Positions 5,773 through 6,392 of a stretch of DNA of 6,392 nucleotides are shown here, piece after piece. How positions within the stretch are numbered: the first letter of the stretch is position 1; each line of letters opens with the position of its first letter. The DNA lies in assembly GCA_002067855.1 (NCBI GenBank), contig MVQS01000245.1:1-6392 (forward strand), given 5' to 3'. The position numbers were made by a program, and so were the translations under genes. Under the pieces are notes generated by a model. That model saw nothing but the letters and a program-made list of their open reading frames with translations. It was not told the origin of the DNA and made no database searches. This DNA is from Syntrophaceae bacterium PtaB.Bin038 (GTDB lineage: Bacteria > Desulfobacterota > Syntrophia > Syntrophales > UBA2192).

Positions 5773-6057
5773 TCAGTGGTACACCTTCTTCGCGGGGGCA
5801 GGCGCGACGTGCAGGTAGATCCCGTTGACCCGCCGCGAGAGCCGCTGGGCCTCCTGCCAGAGCTCCTCCGCCGTCCGGCTGAGCTTGTCGAGCTCTTCCG
5901 TCATCTTCGCCATGCTCGCCCGCGTCGCCCGCGAGTACTCCTTCAGCTGGGCCTCGCGGGCGCGGCACTCCTCGATGAGCTCCCGGTGCCGCTCCAGCTC
6001 CTCCGCCGTCAGGTCCTTTTCCCGGATCAGGTCGTCGATGGTCTTGAACGTTTTCAC
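5773..6057 (-). CDS. Small coiled-coil protein of unknown function
   Basis: 94 aa. The GTG at 6057 is chosen because a near-perfect Shine-Dalgarno AAGGAGG (6063-6069) sits 5 nt upstream; an in-frame TTG at 6087 has nothing comparable. Residues ~5-78 are strongly helical and charged with regular hydrophobic spacing (LTAEELERHRELIEE, then MAKMTEELDKLSRTAEELWQ), so one or two coiled-coil helices are likely. The tail ~79-94 (IYLHVAPAPAKKVYH) is different: a short hydrophobic strand and a Pro/Ala/Lys end. No signal peptide, membrane segment or metal site. I do not recognise the family. The pattern suggests a dimerising or scaffold protein, by inference only. It is a single-gene unit, convergent with the HAD gene and divergent from the pterin synthase gene, with its own promoter. 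Confidence 0.78.
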   Translation of the reverse strand: MKTFKTIDDLIREKDLTAEELERHRELIEECRAREAQLKEYSRATRASMAKMTEELDKLSRTAEELWQEAQRLSRRVNGIYLHVAPAPAKKVYH

Positions 6058-6102
6058 GGACGCCTCCTTCGCAACACGCCCTTCCAAGCACTTTCGACTG
6101 AA

Positions 6103-6131
6103 ATCCTACCGTCCGGGCCCGGAAATGGCAA
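6103..6131 (-). promoter_or_regulatory. sigma-70 promoter of the coiled-coil gene with palindromic spacer
   Basis: On the minus strand TTGCCA (6126-6131; five of six) is followed by a 17-bp spacer and TAGGAT (6103-6108; four of six). The start would be near 6097, leaving a 40-nt leader before the GTG at 6057. Within the spacer is the perfect 12-bp palindrome TCCGGGCCCGGA (6112-6123), in the position of an operator for a repressor or a spacer-binding activator. Confidence 0.6.
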
Positions 6132-6177
6132 TACGCCGGGGAGGTGATTTTTCTCGGCCCGGCCGTAGGAAGGAATC

Positions 6178-6264
6178 ATGAGCATCCCTACAGAAACTTT
6201 CGTAGTTGCCCCGTGCCGTCCCGCGCCCAACTTTTGCGCAACGGGCAGGGAAACTGTGGTATAA
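6178..6264 (+). CDS. possible 28-codon leader ORF upstream of the pterin synthase gene
   Basis: An ATG at 6178 opens a 28-codon frame ending in TAA at 6262-6264. AGGAAGGA (6167-6174) precedes it at a Shine-Dalgarno-like distance. The predicted peptide (MSIPTETFVVAPCRPAPNF then CATGRETVV) has no recognisable domain and no run of a single regulatory amino acid. A 5-bp inverted repeat GTAGG/CCTAC (6165-6169, 6187-6191) encloses the start codon and could hide it. Against it: the extended -10 at 6257-6265 lies inside its 3' end, so transcripts from that promoter would not include the ORF, and no promoter was seen upstream of it. Confidence 0.2.
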   Translation: MSIPTETFVVAPCRPAPNFCATGRETVV

Positions 6265-6265
6265 G
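6257..6265 (+). promoter_or_regulatory. extended -10 promoter for the pterin synthase gene
   Basis: TGG followed directly by TATAAG (6260-6265; five of six) forms an extended -10 element. No good -35 is found at 16-18 bp. The palindrome TTGCGCAA (6234-6241) begins with a TTGCGC that is 20 bp away, too far for a normal -35. Transcription would start near 6271-6272, about 30 nt before the ATG at 6302. An in-frame ATG at 6272 would then be leaderless. Confidence 0.5.
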
Positions 6266-6301
6266 AACGGCATGAACGACCAGTCGACGAAGGGGGCCGG
6301 C

Positions 6302-6392
6302 ATGTTCAGAGTTACCGTCACAAAGAGCTTTTCCGCGGCCCACGCCCTCAGGATCGGGGGCCGGTGCGAGGACCTGCACGGCCACAACTTCC
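6302..6392 (+). CDS. queD: 6-carboxytetrahydropterin synthase (QueD/PTPS family), 5' part only
   Basis: Only the first 30 codons are in the window; the family is ~120-140 aa. The enzyme converts 7,8-dihydroneopterin triphosphate to 6-carboxytetrahydropterin, the second step to the queuosine precursor preQ0, in the cytoplasm. Seen here: F-S-A-A-H14 (first zinc-binding His) and C22-E23-D-L-H26-G-H28-N, giving the other two zinc ligands and the catalytic Cys22. The start at 6302 is preferred over ATG 6272 because of the purine run AGGGGG (6291-6296) at 5-nt spacing, because the protein then begins at the usual place (M-F-R-V-T), and because 6272 coincides with the likely transcript start. C-x3-HGH is the PTPS-I signature, while E-x2-HGH is the PTPS-III (folate) signature. 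Both are present, so a dual role is possible. Divergent from the coiled-coil gene. Confidence 0.87.
   Translation, partial: MFRVTVTKSFSAAHALRIGGRCEDLHGHNF

Noticed and set aside
6178..6301. preQ1 or other riboswitch ahead of the queD-like gene
   Set aside because: The leader from the likely start at ~6271 is only about 30 nt, and no preQ1-type aptamer (G-rich stem with an A-rich tail) is visible in the 244-bp gap.

Overview
The window looks like ordinary chromosome of a GC-rich bacterium. The protein types (an FG-GAP/VCBS lipid-free secreted protein with a CsgG/TolB-like front domain, a short PGPGW-like membrane protein, a YheT-like hydrolase, a queuosine/pterin enzyme) and the codon use suggest a deltaproteobacterium (Desulfobacterota, e.g. 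Syntrophales/Syntrophobacterales type). That taxonomic guess is inference from gene types and composition, not from a marker gene. I see no insertion sequence, integrase, CRISPR array, phage gene or defence module.

Layout. Minus-strand block 1-2261: a 5' small two-membrane-segment protein (2004-2261) is followed by a secreted FG-GAP repeat protein (130-1908) and then by an elongator tRNA-Met(CAT) gene (1-73), whose last acceptor base is cut off by the window edge. The tRNA has its own promoter with a perfect TTGACA just after the FG-GAP stop codon. A divergent intergenic stretch (2262-2352) carries an extended -10 promoter for the minus block.

Plus-strand block 2353-5706: an exported SagB-like nitroreductase (2353-3078) overlaps by ATGA with a YheT-type alpha/beta hydrolase (3075-4085). 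After a 70-bp GC-rich gap with a TTGCCG-N16-TATAAT promoter come a Nudix hydrolase of the CoA-pyrophosphatase type with an interrupted Nudix box (4156-5025) and, 15 bp later, a HAD phosphatase (5041-5706). The first pair and the second pair probably form two transcription units that can also be read through. They are small-molecule hydrolases and one flavin oxidoreductase, a housekeeping set with no evident shared pathway.

Right end: a small coiled-coil protein on the minus strand (5773-6057, GTG start) converges on the HAD gene. Its promoter has a perfect 12-bp palindrome in the spacer. Divergent from it is the start of a 6-carboxytetrahydropterin synthase (QueD/PTPS family, 6302 to the window end), whose active-site stretch reads C-E-D-L-H-G-H. 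That stretch carries both the PTPS-I (queuosine) and the PTPS-III (folate) signatures. A possible 28-codon leader ORF lies between the two.

Several start codons were moved downstream of the longest ORF on the basis of Shine-Dalgarno sequences or signal peptides: 1908, 4156, 6057 and 6302. The most interesting items are the PTPS active-site signature, the split Nudix box and the palindromic promoter. None amounts to a clearly new system.
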